Source: Achromobacter piechaudii NBRC 102461 (GTDB lineage: Bacteria; Pseudomonadota; Gammaproteobacteria; Burkholderiales; Burkholderiaceae_B). Taken from it: a stretch of DNA of 64,000 nt. The notes under the pieces are model-generated. The model searched no databases. It had not been told where the DNA came from and saw nothing but the letters and a program-made list of their open reading frames with translations. Of the stretch, positions 45,301-54,667 are shown piece by piece. How positions within the stretch are numbered: position 1 is the first letter of the stretch; every line of letters starts with the position of its first letter. The stretch lies in contig NZ_BCTK01000007.1 of the NCBI RefSeq assembly GCF_001571245.1, positions 310,001 to 374,000 of the forward strand, read 5' to 3'. The translations under genes were made by a program, and so were the position numbers.

Positions 45301-45361
45301 GATGCAATGCGAGCGCCGTTGCCGCTCACCGAAATATGGCCGATCCGGCCAGGAGTGAACC

Positions 45362-45733
45362 ATGAATGCAGTAACCGAAACCGTCGATCTTCAGGCCGCC
45401 CCGCCTGTGCCCCTGGTATTTACCGACTCGGCTGCCGCCAAGGTGAAGGATTTGCTGGCTGAAGAAGGCAACCCCGATCTGAAGCTGCGCGTTTTTGTAC
45501 AAGGTGGCGGCTGTTCGGGCTTCCAGTACGGCTTCACGTTTGACGAAGTCGTCAACGAAGATGACACGGTGCTGGACAAGGCCGGCGTCCAACTGCTGGT
45601 TGACCCGATGAGCTTCCAATACCTGGTCGGCGCCGAGATCGACTACAAGGAAGACCTGGAAGGCGCTCAGTTCGTCATCCGCAATCCCAACGCCAGCACG
45701 ACCTGCGGCTGCGGTTCCTCATTCTCGGTGTAA
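45362..45733 (+). CDS. erpA: Iron-sulfur cluster insertion protein ErpA
   Basis: 123-residue A-type Fe-S carrier. The three cluster-binding cysteines are present: Cys51 in [13 protein letters not shown] and Cys115/Cys117 in [11 protein letters not shown]. ErpA passes Fe-S clusters to target enzymes including those of isoprenoid synthesis. A GGAGTG ribosome site precedes the ATG. A promoter lies just upstream and a bidirectional terminator just downstream, so it is monocistronic. Confidence 0.96.
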   Translation: MNAVTETVDLQAAPPVPLVFTDSAAAKVKDLLAEEGNPDLKLRVFVQGGGCSGFQYGFTFDEVVNEDDTVLDKAGVQLLVDPMSFQYLVGAEIDYKEDLEGAQFVIRNPNASTTCGCGSSFSV

Positions 45734-45751
45734 AAGCCCTGGCAGGAAAAT

Positions 45752-45783
45752 AAAAAGCCCTTCGGCATGCCGAAGGGCTTTTT
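45752..45783. terminator. Bidirectional terminator between erpA and anmK
   Basis: AAAAAGCCCTTCGGC-AT-GCCGAAGGGCTTTTT is a perfect 15-bp dyad flanked by A and T runs, working for both convergent genes. Confidence 0.95.
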
Positions 45784-45805
45784 GCATTGGGCCGGCAATC
45801 CCCGA

Positions 45806-46939
45806 TCAAGCGGGATACAGCGCGCCCAGGATCCGCGCGCCGCGTGCGCCTGTCACGGCCGGATGCCCGGCTGGCGTGCGCTGCACGAAGGCTTGCGCAA
45901 GCCATGCGAAGGCCAATGCCTCGACCTGCTGGGCGGGCACGCCCAATACATCAGTGGGCTGCACGGGGCGTTGCAGGCAGTACGCAAGCTCCCGCATCAG
46001 GCCGGGGTTGCGAGCGCCGCCTCCGCAGACGAAAACGTCTCGCGTGCCGGGCGCAGTCGCGTCGATCGCGTTGGCCACGGTGCGGGCGGTCAGACGTTGC
46101 AGCGTTGCCTGCACGTCCTGCGGTGCGGGCTTGGGGCCATCAAAGGCAGCCAGGCGATCGTCGAGCCATTGCAGGCTGAAGAGGTCGCGGCCGGTGGATT
46201 TGGGAGCGGGCAACGCGAACCAGGGCTCGCTCGCGATCAGTTGCTCCAGCAGCGGCGCCACCACCTTGCCCGTCGCGGCCCAGCGTCCGTCCGCGTCGTA
46301 GGGCTGCCCCAGATGCCGCTGGCACCACGCGTCCAGAAATACGTTGGCCGGGCCTGTATCGAATCCGCGCACGGGCAGGCCGGGCGCCAGCAGCGTGACA
46401 TTGGCGATACCGCCCAGGTTCAGCACGGCGCGGCCGTGGTCGGGGCCGAAGATCGCGGCGTGAAAGGGCGGAACGAGCGGTGCGCCCTGGCCGCCGGCCG
46501 CCACGTCACGGCTGCGAAAATCCGCGACGACATCGATGCCGGTCAATTCCGCCAGCAGCGCAGGCGCATTCAATTGCAAGGTGTAGCCGCTGTCCGGGCG
46601 ATGCCTGACGGTCTGGCCGTGCGCGCCGATCGCGATCACCTCGTCAGCGTCGATGCCGGCGTCTTTCAGCAAGGCGGATACCGCTTGCCCATACAAGCGG
46701 GCAAGCGCGTTCGCGGCGAGCGCAGCGCGCGCCAGTTCGTCGTTGCCGGACACGTTCAACGCCAGCAGTTCGCGTCGCAGATTTTCCGGCATCGGCAAGC
46801 TGGCGCTCGCCAGCACCTGCGGGGCCTGGGTTTGGGACAGGCGCACCAGTACGCCGTCCACGCCGTCGACGCTGGTGCCGGACATCAGGCCGATATAAAG
46901 CCCCTGGCCGGCGGGCGATGCGGTGGGAGTGGAAGTCAC
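45806..46939 (-). CDS. anmK: Anhydro-N-acetylmuramic acid kinase
   Basis: 377 residues. The ATP-binding signature [17 protein letters not shown] lies near residue 15; the catalytic-base region is [24 protein letters not shown], and [14 protein letters not shown] is near 290. It converts anhydro-MurNAc from cell-wall turnover to MurNAc-6-phosphate for recycling. It follows the M23 peptidase gene on the same strand, separated by a terminator, so both act on peptidoglycan. Confidence 0.96.
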   Translation of the reverse strand: MTSTPTASPAGQGLYIGLMSGTSVDGVDGVLVRLSQTQAPQVLASASLPMPENLRRELLALNVSGNDELARAALAANALARLYGQAVSALLKDAGIDADEVIAIGAHGQTVRHRPDSGYTLQLNAPALLAELTGIDVVADFRSRDVAAGGQGAPLVPPFHAAIFGPDHGRAVLNLGGIANVTLLAPGLPVRGFDTGPANVFLDAWCQRHLGQPYDADGRWAATGKVVAPLLEQLIASEPWFALPAPKSTGRDLFSLQWLDDRLAAFDGPKPAPQDVQATLQRLTARTVANAIDATAPGTRDVFVCGGGARNPGLMRELAYCLQRPVQPTDVLGVPAQQVEALAFAWLAQAFVQRTPAGHPAVTGARGARILGALYPA

Positions 46940-46948
46940 GGGCGCCTC

Positions 46949-46990
46949 GAAAAAAGAAAAAGGCGGCCGGCAGAGTTTGCGCGGGCCGCC
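46949..46990 (-). terminator. Terminator of the M23 peptidase gene
   Basis: On the minus strand GGCGGCC and GGCCGCC form a 7-bp stem over a 15-base loop, followed by TTTTTCTTTTTT. Confidence 0.75.
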
Positions 46991-47017
46991 TTGTCAGACG
47001 TTGCGAAGGCGAGCCGA

Positions 47018-48427
47018 CTAGCGGCTGGCCACGTTGGTCAGTGCGTCGGGCAGCGTTTGCTGGAACTGCGTCAGCAACTGGATCTGTTGCTTGTACGGCG
47101 CCACGGCCTGGTTGAAGGCGCGGACCTCGGCGGGTTCCAGGGCGCGCGCAACGGGCAGGTCGACCGACAGCGGATCGATCGGCTGGTTGTCCACGCGGAA
47201 CTCGTAGTGCAGGTGCGGGCCGGTAGCCCAGCCGGTGGAACCGACATAGCCCAGCAGTTGCCCTTGCGAGATCTTGGAGCCCTTGGTGATGCCTTCGGCA
47301 ATACGGCTCTGGTGCGCATACAGCGTCGAGTATTTGCCGTGATGCTTCACGATGACCACGTTGCCATAACCGTTTTGCCAGCCGGAGAACTCGACCGTGC
47401 CATCCGCCGTGGAATGGATCGGCGTGCCCGAGGGGGCGGCGTAATCCACGCCCTTGTGACCCGTCCAGGTCTTGTGGATGGGGTGCATCCGCATGCCGAA
47501 CGTGGAACTGATACGGCTGAACTTCAGCGCGGTGCGCAAGAACGCGCCGCGCAGGCTGGTGCCGTCGAAGTCGTAGTACGAACCGGACTTTTCATCCGGG
47601 CTGAACCAGACGGCGCTGTAGGTCTTGCCGCCGTTGATGAATTCCAGGGCCAGTACGCGGCCTGCGCCGGCATAGCGGCCGTCGTGCGAACGCACTTCGT
47701 ACACCACGCGGAACTGGTCACCCTGGCGCAGGTCGCGCAGGAAGTCGATCTTGGCGCTGAGGATGTCGGCCATCTGCATGGTGACCGAGTCCGGAATGCC
47801 GGCGGTATCCGTGGCGCCAAAGAGCGACGACTTGATCGTGCCCACGGCGACGCGCGTCTGGCGCTCGGTGCTTTCGGTGACTTCCTCGGCCTTGTACGTG
47901 TCCCCGGCAGGGGCGACGTGCAACATGCGCGTGACGACCTGGCCGTCAGTTTCGTTGCCGGGCGTATGGATATAGCGCAACCAGATCAGGTTGCCCTGTT
48001 CGTCCGTGGCGGCCTGTACCGAGCGGCCCGGATACAGCTTGTAGATGCTGCGGGCGCTGGCGTCGTGCGTCAGGAACGTCTGCAGGTTGGGAGAGTCCAG
48101 CTCCAGTCGTTGCAGCACCGCGGCCAGCGTGTCGCCTGCACGGATGCGGGTTTCGCTGATGTACGGCGCGGCGCTCGGGGTGCTGACTTCGACTTGCTCG
48201 GCGGTCAGCGGCAGAACGCTCTGGATGATGCGGGACGGGGGGAGTTCAGTGCGGTCGGGTTGCTGCACCATGCCCAGGGCGGCGGCGCCAGCAAAAAGAC
48301 CAATAGCGGTGACGAGAAGAGTGCGGCGGAAAAGTCCCGAGCGATGCGGCTTGGGCTCAACGGGCGCAAACAGGGCAGCAACTTTGCGCTTGATGCTACT
48401 CGCCAGTTCGTGGAGGCCACGATTCAT
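47018..48427 (-). CDS. M23 family peptidoglycan endopeptidase (MepM-like)
   Basis: 469 residues. An N-terminal membrane anchor (about 30-50) is followed by an OapA/LysM-like region (RAGDTLAAVLQRL near 93) and a Csd3-type linker domain. The C-terminal LytM/M23 domain has the zinc ligands H-x3-D (GHKGVDYAAP) and HLHYEF, with GNVVIVKHHGKYSTLYAHQSRI between them. It cleaves D,D peptide cross-links during wall growth, in the periplasm. An unusual C-terminal ~50-residue helical tail follows the enzyme domain. It is divergent from tyrS. Confidence 0.92.
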   Translation of the reverse strand: MNRGLHELASSIKRKVAALFAPVEPKPHRSGLFRRTLLVTAIGLFAGAAALGMVQQPDRTELPPSRIIQSVLPLTAEQVEVSTPSAAPYISETRIRAGDTLAAVLQRLELDSPNLQTFLTHDASARSIYKLYPGRSVQAATDEQGNLIWLRYIHTPGNETDGQVVTRMLHVAPAGDTYKAEEVTESTERQTRVAVGTIKSSLFGATDTAGIPDSVTMQMADILSAKIDFLRDLRQGDQFRVVYEVRSHDGRYAGAGRVLALEFINGGKTYSAVWFSPDEKSGSYYDFDGTSLRGAFLRTALKFSRISSTFGMRMHPIHKTWTGHKGVDYAAPSGTPIHSTADGTVEFSGWQNGYGNVVIVKHHGKYSTLYAHQSRIAEGITKGSKISQGQLLGYVGSTGWATGPHLHYEFRVDNQPIDPLSVDLPVARALEPAEVRAFNQAVAPYKQQIQLLTQFQQTLPDALTNVASR

Positions 48428-48559
48428 CGTGAAGATACCCTCTCAGGTGGCATGAGCTCGCAGGGTGCGTGACACGAACGGCCCCCGCGCGCCACGAAAT
48501 CCGGGGCAAGGGCTGGCGCGGGGCGCATCTTGTGAACAACGGGTGGTAGACCGAACCAC

Positions 48560-48587
48560 AACTGCGTATACATAGCAGTTGCGTATG
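48560..48587. promoter_or_regulatory. Operator-like dyad between mepM-like gene and tyrS
   Basis: AACTGC-N9-GCAGTT (48560-48580) is a perfect 6-bp dyad, and TGCGTAT occurs twice 18 bp apart (48563 and 48581). It lies in the shared 257-bp divergent region, so a regulator could affect either gene. Confidence 0.45.
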
Positions 48588-48684
48588 ATTGGGCGGTATC
48601 CTAGCTGATTCGGCTAGAATTTTCGATAGTTTTCGTCACTTTTTACACCTTTTTGTCGGCTGAAGCCGCTTTGGTCCCCCTGCC

Positions 48685-49914
48685 ATGTCTCCCTCTGAAG
48701 CCCCTATCACTCCCGAAGTCGAAGCTGATCTGCGTATAGCAAAGCGCGGCTGCGACGAACTGCTGGTTGAATCCGAATTCGCGCGCAAATTGGCCAAGAG
48801 CCGCGCCACTGGCGTGCCGCTGCGCATCAAATTGGGGCTGGACCCCACCGCGCCCGACATCCATCTGGGCCATACGGTGGTGTTGAACAAGATGCGCCAA
48901 TTGCAGGACCTCGGCCACAACGTCATCTTCCTAATCGGGGATTTCACCTCGACCATCGGCGACCCCAGCGGCCGTAACAGCACCCGCCCGCCGCTGACGC
49001 GCGAGCAGATCGAGTCCAACGCCAAGACCTATTACGCGCAGGCCAGCCTGGTGCTGGATCCGGCACGCACCGAGATCCGCTACAACTCGGAATGGTGCGA
49101 TCCGCTGGGTGCGCGCGGCATGATCCAGTTGGCGTCCCGCTATACGGTGGCCCGCATGATGGAGCGCGAGGATTTCACCAAGCGCTTCAAGGGCGGTATT
49201 CCGATTTCGGTGCACGAATTCCTGTATCCGCTGATGCAGGGTTATGACTCGGTGGCGCTGAAGTCCGATCTGGAGCTGGGGGGCACCGATCAGAAATTCA
49301 ACCTGCTGGTCGGGCGCGAGCTGCAAAAGGAATATGGCCAGGAGCCCCAGTGCATTCTGACGATGCCGCTGCTGGTCGGTACGGACGGCGTCGAGAAAAT
49401 GTCCAAGTCCAAGGGCAACTACATCGGTATTTCGGAGTCGCCCGACTCGATGTTCGGCAAGCTCATGTCCATTTCGGACACGCTGATGTGGCGTTACTTC
49501 GAGCTGCTGTCGTTCCGCTCGCTGGAAGACATCGCGGCCCTCAAGCAAGAGACGGATGGCGGCCGCAACCCCCGAGATGCGAAAGTCATGCTGGCTCAGG
49601 AGATCATCACGCGCTTTCATTCCGCCAAGGCGGCCGAGGAAGCGCTGGCGTCCTTCGAGGCCCGTTTCCGTGACGGCGCGATTCCCGAGGACATGCCGGA
49701 AGTGAATATCGGCGGCGCGCCGGTGGGTATCTTGAAGCTGCTGCGCGAAGCGGGGCTGGTGGCCTCCGGATCGGAAGCCCAGCGCAATGTCGAGCAGGGC
49801 GGTGTGCGGGTGAACGGCGATCGCGTCGAGGATAAATCGTTGCAATTGGCGGCGGGCACCTATGTGGTGCAAGTGGGCAAACGCAAATTCGCGCGTGTTA
49901 ACTTGAACCCATGA
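48685..49914 (+). CDS. tyrS: Tyrosyl-tRNA synthetase
   Basis: 409 residues. The class I motifs are [15 protein letters not shown] (HIGH type) near residue 53 and [15 protein letters not shown] near 236; the S4-like RNA-binding domain forms the C-terminus ([17 protein letters not shown]). The HLGH and KMSKS forms place it in the TyrRS group found in many proteobacteria outside the enterics. It charges tRNA-Tyr. The ATG at 48685 gives the family N-terminus. Confidence 0.97.
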   Translation: MSPSEAPITPEVEADLRIAKRGCDELLVESEFARKLAKSRATGVPLRIKLGLDPTAPDIHLGHTVVLNKMRQLQDLGHNVIFLIGDFTSTIGDPSGRNSTRPPLTREQIESNAKTYYAQASLVLDPARTEIRYNSEWCDPLGARGMIQLASRYTVARMMEREDFTKRFKGGIPISVHEFLYPLMQGYDSVALKSDLELGGTDQKFNLLVGRELQKEYGQEPQCILTMPLLVGTDGVEKMSKSKGNYIGISESPDSMFGKLMSISDTLMWRYFELLSFRSLEDIAALKQETDGGRNPRDAKVMLAQEIITRFHSAKAAEEALASFEARFRDGAIPEDMPEVNIGGAPVGILKLLREAGLVASGSEAQRNVEQGGVRVNGDRVEDKSLQLAAGTYVVQVGKRKFARVNLNP

Positions 49915-49986
49915 TTGCGAAGTTTTGATACGCTGAGGGTACGGACAAAGGCAGGTATGCCTTTGCGGCATTTCAAGGAGCACGAC

Positions 49987-50643
49987 ATGGAACTTTCGAG
50001 TTTGTCCTTTTCCGATCACGAGTCGATCCCTGAGCGTTATGCGTTCGGCAAGATCGACGCGCAATCGCACGTCGCGCTGGCAGACAACTACAACCCGCAG
50101 TTTTCCTGGGACGACGTGCCCGCGGGAACTCAGTCGTTCGCGTTGATCTGCCATGATCCAGACGTGCCGTCCCGTCCTGACGACGTCAATCAGGAAGGCC
50201 GCGAAGTGCCGGCCGACCTGCCGCGCGTCGATTTCTTCCATTGGGTGCTGGTCGATCTGGCGGCTGACATGCGAGAGATCGACGAAGGCGCTTTTTCCAA
50301 CGGCATCACGCCGCGCGGAAAGGGCGGCCCGCTGGCCCCGATGGACGCCCGCCAGGGCATCAACTCGTATTCCTCGTGGTTTGCCAATGACCACGACATG
50401 AGCGGTGATTACTTCGGCTACGACGGCCCGTGCCCGCCCTGGAACGATTCGATCGTGCACCGCTATGTGTTCACCCTGTATGCGCTTGACGTCCACAGCC
50501 TGAACCTGAACGGGTCGTTCACTGGCGAAGACGCGCTGCGAGCCATGCAGAAACACGTATTGGCCCAGGCTTCGGTAACCGGCACCTATACGCTGAATCC
50601 TCGGCTGGCGCCCAAGCAGATCGGGGCGACCTCGGCGTCCTGA
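49987..50643 (+). CDS. YbhB/YbcL family (PEBP-like) protein
   Basis: 218 residues. The phosphatidylethanolamine-binding-protein fold is shown by PQFSWDDVPAGTQSFALICHDPDVP, HWVLVDLAADM, then GYDGPCPPWNDSIVHRYVFTLYALD. Bacterial members have no settled function; some inhibit proteases or bind lipids or anions. There is no signal peptide, so it should be cytoplasmic. The ATG at 49987 follows AAGGAG. A strong terminator follows; it lies 72 bp after tyrS. Confidence 0.93.
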   Translation: MELSSLSFSDHESIPERYAFGKIDAQSHVALADNYNPQFSWDDVPAGTQSFALICHDPDVPSRPDDVNQEGREVPADLPRVDFFHWVLVDLAADMREIDEGAFSNGITPRGKGGPLAPMDARQGINSYSSWFANDHDMSGDYFGYDGPCPPWNDSIVHRYVFTLYALDVHSLNLNGSFTGEDALRAMQKHVLAQASVTGTYTLNPRLAPKQIGATSAS

Positions 50644-50661
50644 CGAGTCGAGAGAAGCACC

Positions 50662-50691
50662 GGGCCGCGATCCGTCGCGGCCCTTTTTTTT
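50662..50691 (+). terminator. Terminator after the YbhB-like gene
   Basis: GGGCCGCGA and TCGCGGCCC make a 9-bp stem with a 4-base loop, followed by eight T. Confidence 0.93.
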
Positions 50692-50869
50692 GTTCCTGCC
50701 CCGACAAGCCGTCTTGTCGCCCGCATCGGTCGCAGTGCTTTGCATGAAACTTCTTCAAGTCGGCATGAGCGACTTTTCCGCTCACCCGCAGGCACCGTGG
50801 TTTTCGCGCCCCTCGGCTGAAATTTGCCCGGCTTGGACGCATTTCGGCGGCTTGCGAGGCTGGCTGCCG

Positions 50870-50901
50870 GGGTAAACTACGCAGATTCTTCGGGTTTACC
50901 C
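50870..50901 (+). promoter_or_regulatory. Hairpin in glyA leader/promoter
   Basis: GGGTAAAC and GTTTACCC are perfect 8-bp complements around a 16-base loop, 47 bp before the glyA ATG. It could be an operator dyad or an mRNA hairpin. Confidence 0.5.
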
Positions 50902-50948
50902 ACCCGACACTGCTTTCTCCTCTCTTACCGCCTCAGGAATCCCCCGTC

Positions 50949-52199
50949 ATGTTTGACCGCAACCTCACCTTGTCCAAGGCTGACCCGGACGTTTGGGCCG
51001 CCATCCAGAAGGAAGACGTTCGCCAAGAGCAGCACATCGAGCTGATCGCTTCCGAGAACTACGCCAGCCCGGCCGTCATGGAAGCCCAAGGCACGCAGCT
51101 CACGAACAAGTACGCCGAAGGCTACCCGGGCAAGCGTTACTACGGCGGTTGCGAGTACGTGGACGTGGTCGAGCAATTGGCCATTGATCGCCTGAAGCAG
51201 ATTTTCGGCGCCGAAGCCGCCAACGTGCAGCCCAACTCGGGTTCGCAGGCCAACCAGGGCGTGTACATGGCCGTCCTGAAGCCGGGCGACACCGTGCTGG
51301 GCATGAGCCTGGCTGAAGGTGGCCACTTGACGCACGGCGCGTCGGTCAACGCTTCGGGCAAGCTGTACAACTTCATCTCGTATGGCCTGGACGAAAACGA
51401 AGTCCTGAACTACGAGCAGGTCGAGCAGCTGGCCAAGGAACACAAGCCCAAGCTGATCGTGGCGGGCGCGTCGGCCTATGCCCTGCATATCGACTTCGAA
51501 CGCATGTCCCGCATCGCCCGCGAAAACGGCGCGCTGTTCATGGTGGACATCGCCCACTACGCGGGCCTGGTCGCCGGCGGCGCCTACCCCAACCCGGTTC
51601 CCCACGCCGACTTCGTCACCTCGACCACGCACAAGTCGCTGCGCGGCCCGCGCGGCGGCGTCATCATGATGAAGGCCGAGCACGAAAAGATCATCAATTC
51701 GGCCATCTTCCCGGGCATTCAAGGCGGCCCGCTGATGCACGTCATCGCCGGCAAGGCCGTGGCGTTCAAGGAAGCGCTGGAACCCGGCTTCAAGGATTAC
51801 GCGCAGCAAGTGGTCAAGAACGCCAAGGTGCTGGCGGACACGCTGGTCAAGCGCGGCCTGCGCATTGTGTCGGGCCGTACCGAAAGCCACGTCATGCTGG
51901 TAGACCTGCGCGCCAAGGGCATCACGGGCAAGGAAGCTGAAGCCGTGCTGGGCCAGGCGCACATCACCGTCAACAAGAACGCCATCCCGAACGATCCGGA
52001 AAAGCCTTTCGTGACCAGCGGCATCCGTCTGGGCACCCCGGCCATGACGACGCGCGGCTTCACCGAAGCCGATGCCGAGCTCACGGCCAACCTGATCGCC
52101 GACGTGCTGGACAACCCGCGCGACGAAGCCAACATTGCCGCCGTGCGCGCACGGGTCAATGAACTGACTTCGCGCCTGCCGGTTTACGGCAAGCGTTAA
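50949..52199 (+). CDS. glyA: Serine hydroxymethyltransferase
   Basis: 416 residues, matching E. coli GlyA (417). The PLP lysine is Lys229 in [14 protein letters not shown]; other family regions are [30 protein letters not shown] and [14 protein letters not shown]. It interconverts serine and glycine, feeding one-carbon units to tetrahydrofolate. It stands before nrdR, as in many beta-proteobacteria, and supplies thymidylate/purine synthesis. A hairpin terminator lies between the two. Confidence 0.98.
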   Translation: MFDRNLTLSKADPDVWAAIQKEDVRQEQHIELIASENYASPAVMEAQGTQLTNKYAEGYPGKRYYGGCEYVDVVEQLAIDRLKQIFGAEAANVQPNSGSQANQGVYMAVLKPGDTVLGMSLAEGGHLTHGASVNASGKLYNFISYGLDENEVLNYEQVEQLAKEHKPKLIVAGASAYALHIDFERMSRIARENGALFMVDIAHYAGLVAGGAYPNPVPHADFVTSTTHKSLRGPRGGVIMMKAEHEKIINSAIFPGIQGGPLMHVIAGKAVAFKEALEPGFKDYAQQVVKNAKVLADTLVKRGLRIVSGRTESHVMLVDLRAKGITGKEAEAVLGQAHITVNKNAIPNDPEKPFVTSGIRLGTPAMTTRGFTEADAELTANLIADVLDNPRDEANIAAVRARVNELTSRLPVYGKR

Positions 52200-52239
52200 G
52201 TCCGTCGCCCGGGCGCTTTGCGTCCGGGTTTCGACAAAA

Positions 52240-52268
52240 GGGACGGCCCCGCAAGGCGCCGTCCCTTT
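52240..52268 (+). terminator. Terminator after glyA
   Basis: GGGACGGC and GCCGTCCC, 8-bp stem with a 10-base loop, then TTT. Moderate strength; some read-through to nrdR is possible. Confidence 0.75.
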
Positions 52269-52405
52269 GCTTTCCGGGTTGCAGGCGCTATCCTCGATCC
52301 GTCTGGCATACATATTGGGGACAAGTTAGTCCATCTCGGCGCTTCCCCCCGGAGCGTCGTTACAATATGCTCAAATTTTGCCATCCGTGCCTATAGGGAA
52401 CACAC

Positions 52406-52885
52406 ATGCGGTGTCCATTTTGCGGCCATGCCGAAACGCAGGTCGTCGACAGCCGGGTCTCGGAAGAAGGCGACGCCATACGCCGCCGGCGCCGCTGCCT
52501 GTCCTGTGACAAGCGATTCACCACGTATGAACGGGTGGAGCTGGCCATGCCCTCCATCGTGAAGCGCAACGGCAGCCGCAGCGACTACGATCCCGTCAAG
52601 TTGCGCGCCAGCCTGAGCCTGGCGCTGCGCAAGCGTCCCGTCAGCACCGAAGACGTGGACGCGGCAGTCGCTCGCATCGAAGAGCAGTTGCTGGCCAGCG
52701 GGCTGCGCGAAGTGCCGTCCGAGCACATCGGCGAGCTGGTCATGAATGAACTGCGCAAGCTGGACAAGGTGGCGTACGTGCGCTTTGCCTCGGTGTACAA
52801 AAGCTTCGAGGACATCGGCGAATTCGTCGAGGCCATCCGCGAGATGCAAGGACCGCTGCTGCCGGGCAAGCTGCGCAAGGAATAG
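52406..52885 (+). CDS. nrdR: Transcriptional repressor NrdR
   Basis: 159 residues, full length. The zinc ribbon has Cys3/Cys6 and Cys31/Cys34 followed by [10 protein letters not shown]; the ATP-cone domain begins near residue 49 ([20 protein letters not shown]). NrdR senses ATP/dATP and represses ribonucleotide reductase operons by binding paired boxes. Such a pair is seen upstream of nrdAB at 15942-15988. The ATG at 52406 gives the canonical MRCPFC start. It is followed by a bidirectional hairpin terminator. Confidence 0.97.
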   Translation: MRCPFCGHAETQVVDSRVSEEGDAIRRRRRCLSCDKRFTTYERVELAMPSIVKRNGSRSDYDPVKLRASLSLALRKRPVSTEDVDAAVARIEEQLLASGLREVPSEHIGELVMNELRKLDKVAYVRFASVYKSFEDIGEFVEAIREMQGPLLPGKLRKE

Positions 52886-52906
52886 CGCGGTGCATGAACA
52901 GCAGTG

Positions 52907-52932
52907 AATAACGGCGCTTCGGCGCCGTTATT
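52907..52932. terminator. Bidirectional terminator between nrdR and the GlxA-type gene
   Basis: AATAACGGCGC-TTCG-GCGCCGTTATT is an 11-bp stem with a stable TTCG loop. The GlxA-type stop codon lies in the right arm. Confidence 0.85.
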
Positions 52933-53890
52933 GCATGGGCAGCGTGCGCGCCGCGCTTGGCGTATGCGGCTGGAATTTGCGCCAGACTCGCCGCATATGC
53001 TGGGCAGATCCAAACCCCGCTTTCTCGGCGATACGCTCCAGGTCCAGCCGCGTTTCGCGCAACAGGTCGCGCGCCAGCGCCACCCTGATCTGATACAGAT
53101 AGTCCATCGGCGAGCAGCCGGCATGTTCGCGGAATAGTCGCGTCAAATGGCGAGGACTGGTATGCGCATGGTCCGCCAAGGATTGCGCGGACCAGGGTGC
53201 GGCGGGTTCCCGAATCACCGCGTCCTGCACACGGTGGACGGTCGGATGCATGTGGCTTCGATGTTCCAGCCACGGCGATAGGGCGGTATCGGAGCCCGCG
53301 CGGCGTTGGTAGACGACCATCTCGCGCGCGACCTCGCTGGCGACGCGCGGTCCGCAGTGCCGCGACACCATGTGCAGCGCCAGATCGATGCCCGCCGTAA
53401 TACCCGCACTGCTGACAAGGTTGCCGTCTTCAATGAAGATGCGGTTGTCGTGCACCCGGGCGCTGGGGTCCAGCTCGGCCAACTGATCCAGGCACGAGTG
53501 GTGCGTCGTGCAATCGCGCTGACGCGTCAGGCCGGCGGAAGCCGCGAACAATGCGCCCGCGCATACCGTCATCAGGGTGAACCCATCTTCGGGTTGGCGC
53601 TCGGCCAGCCAACTGATGATGGCATGCGCATCGGGGTCGGTCAGGCGCGTGTGCTTGCCCACGACGCCCGAAATTATGACCAGCGCGTTGGACGGCAACG
53701 AGGTCGGCAGCGGTCGGATGCGGGCCAGATGCAGGCCGGGGATACCGCTCTCCACTTCTGCCGAGGGGCCACAAAAATGCTGCTCGAACGTTCCCGGGCA
53801 AAGCTTGTTGGCCACGCGAAAGGCCTCGGCGGGCCCGGCCAGGTCCAACAGGACGATGCCGCGCGGCAAGACGAAATACACCGGAATCAT
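52928..53890 (-). CDS. GlxA family (DJ-1/PfpI + AraC) transcriptional regulator
   Basis: 320 residues. The N-terminal DJ-1/PfpI-like domain (about 1-180) includes VYFVLPRGIVLLDLAGPAEAF and the elbow MTVCAGALFAASAGL. The C-terminal AraC domain (about 215-310) has two helix-turn-helix units, with WSAQSLADHAHTSPRHLTRLF and the signature LERIAEKAGFGSAQHMRRVWRK. Such regulators often control amidase or quaternary-amine catabolism genes. The adjacent isochorismatase-fold gene, 17 bp upstream on the same strand, is the natural partner. The pair lies between nrdR and ribD. Confidence 0.92.
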   Translation of the reverse strand: MIPVYFVLPRGIVLLDLAGPAEAFRVANKLCPGTFEQHFCGPSAEVESGIPGLHLARIRPLPTSLPSNALVIISGVVGKHTRLTDPDAHAIISWLAERQPEDGFTLMTVCAGALFAASAGLTRQRDCTTHHSCLDQLAELDPSARVHDNRIFIEDGNLVSSAGITAGIDLALHMVSRHCGPRVASEVAREMVVYQRRAGSDTALSPWLEHRSHMHPTVHRVQDAVIREPAAPWSAQSLADHAHTSPRHLTRLFREHAGCSPMDYLYQIRVALARDLLRETRLDLERIAEKAGFGSAQHMRRVWRKFQPHTPSAARTLPMQ

Positions 53891-53907
53891 GTGGCCCCGC
53901 GCGTCTT

Positions 53908-54471
53908 TCAGCCGGCCAGCGCTTCGGCGGCCGGCACGATGCGGGCGAATCGGCCGTTCAGCACCAGCTCGGTGTGATCGCGGATTTCTGCCGGGGTGTA
54001 GTGCTTGCCTGACGGGCTTTGCATGGCGAAAGTCAGCGTGGCGTCGGTGGGAAACACCACCTTGAAGCCGGCGTCACTGGCGTGGCGGGATGTCGTTTCG
54101 CAGCATTGTTCGGTGCGGATGCCGCTGACGATAATGCCTTCGATGCCGTTTTCGCGCAGCCAATCGTGCAGCGAGGCGCCGTTGGCGTCCAGGGCATACA
54201 GCGACGAATGCACCGTTTTGTGGAAAACAGCGGTGGGGGAAATGCGCAGTTCGGAAAGCGTCCGGACGTGTCCCGACGCCAACGAGAAGGGGTTGGAGGC
54301 GTCGTCCGAGGGGCTCTTGTGAAATACCTGCAACACCGCGATGCCCTTGGCGCTGGCCGAATCGATCAGGGACTGGAGTTGCGTCAGGAATGCGGGATAT
54401 TCGGATTCGTCCCAAAACGGACGATGCCGAAAAGACTCTTGGACGTCGATGACGATCAGTGCTTGCTTCAT
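53908..54471 (-). CDS. Isochorismatase-fold cysteine hydrolase
   Basis: 187 residues. The catalytic triad is Asp9 (ALIVIDVQESF), Lys near 85 (AVFHKTVHSSLYA) and Cys near 119 (GIRTEQCCETTSRHA). The cis-peptide-type turn expected before the Cys is present. It is an amidase-like member; the substrate is unknown. The start at 54471 follows AGGAG by 8 bases; longer frames upstream run into the divergent ribD region. It shares an apparent two-gene operon with the downstream GlxA-type regulator. Confidence 0.9.
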   Translation of the reverse strand: MKQALIVIDVQESFRHRPFWDESEYPAFLTQLQSLIDSASAKGIAVLQVFHKSPSDDASNPFSLASGHVRTLSELRISPTAVFHKTVHSSLYALDANGASLHDWLRENGIEGIIVSGIRTEQCCETTSRHASDAGFKVVFPTDATLTFAMQSPSGKHYTPAEIRDHTELVLNGRFARIVPAAEALAG

Positions 54472-54667
54472 GGTCCGGGCTCCTGGCCTAGGGTTTTCGA
54501 GGAAGTAGCAGCATTCTCTGGTGAATTTCCCTGGCCGGCGAGCCATCCCCAGGCCACGTATCGGCCCAAAACGGACATGCAGGGGCAGAGGCGGAAAATC
54601 GCAGCTTACCCCTATTCCCAGCACCCCGGTGTGACCGGTGACGGTCTGCCGGACATACAATTCCGCC

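Larger units (their letters stand above)
50644..50948 (+). other. Intergenic region upstream of glyA
   Basis: After the terminator at 50662 there are about 180 bp without a gene, then a leader hairpin (50870-50901). A weak promoter pair TTGCGA (50852) and TAAACT (50873), 15 bp apart, overlaps the hairpin. No glycine or SAM riboswitch core was recognised. Confidence 0.5.

Noticed and set aside
50644-50948. Glycine riboswitch before glyA
   Set aside because: No matching conserved core could be found; only a simple hairpin is present.
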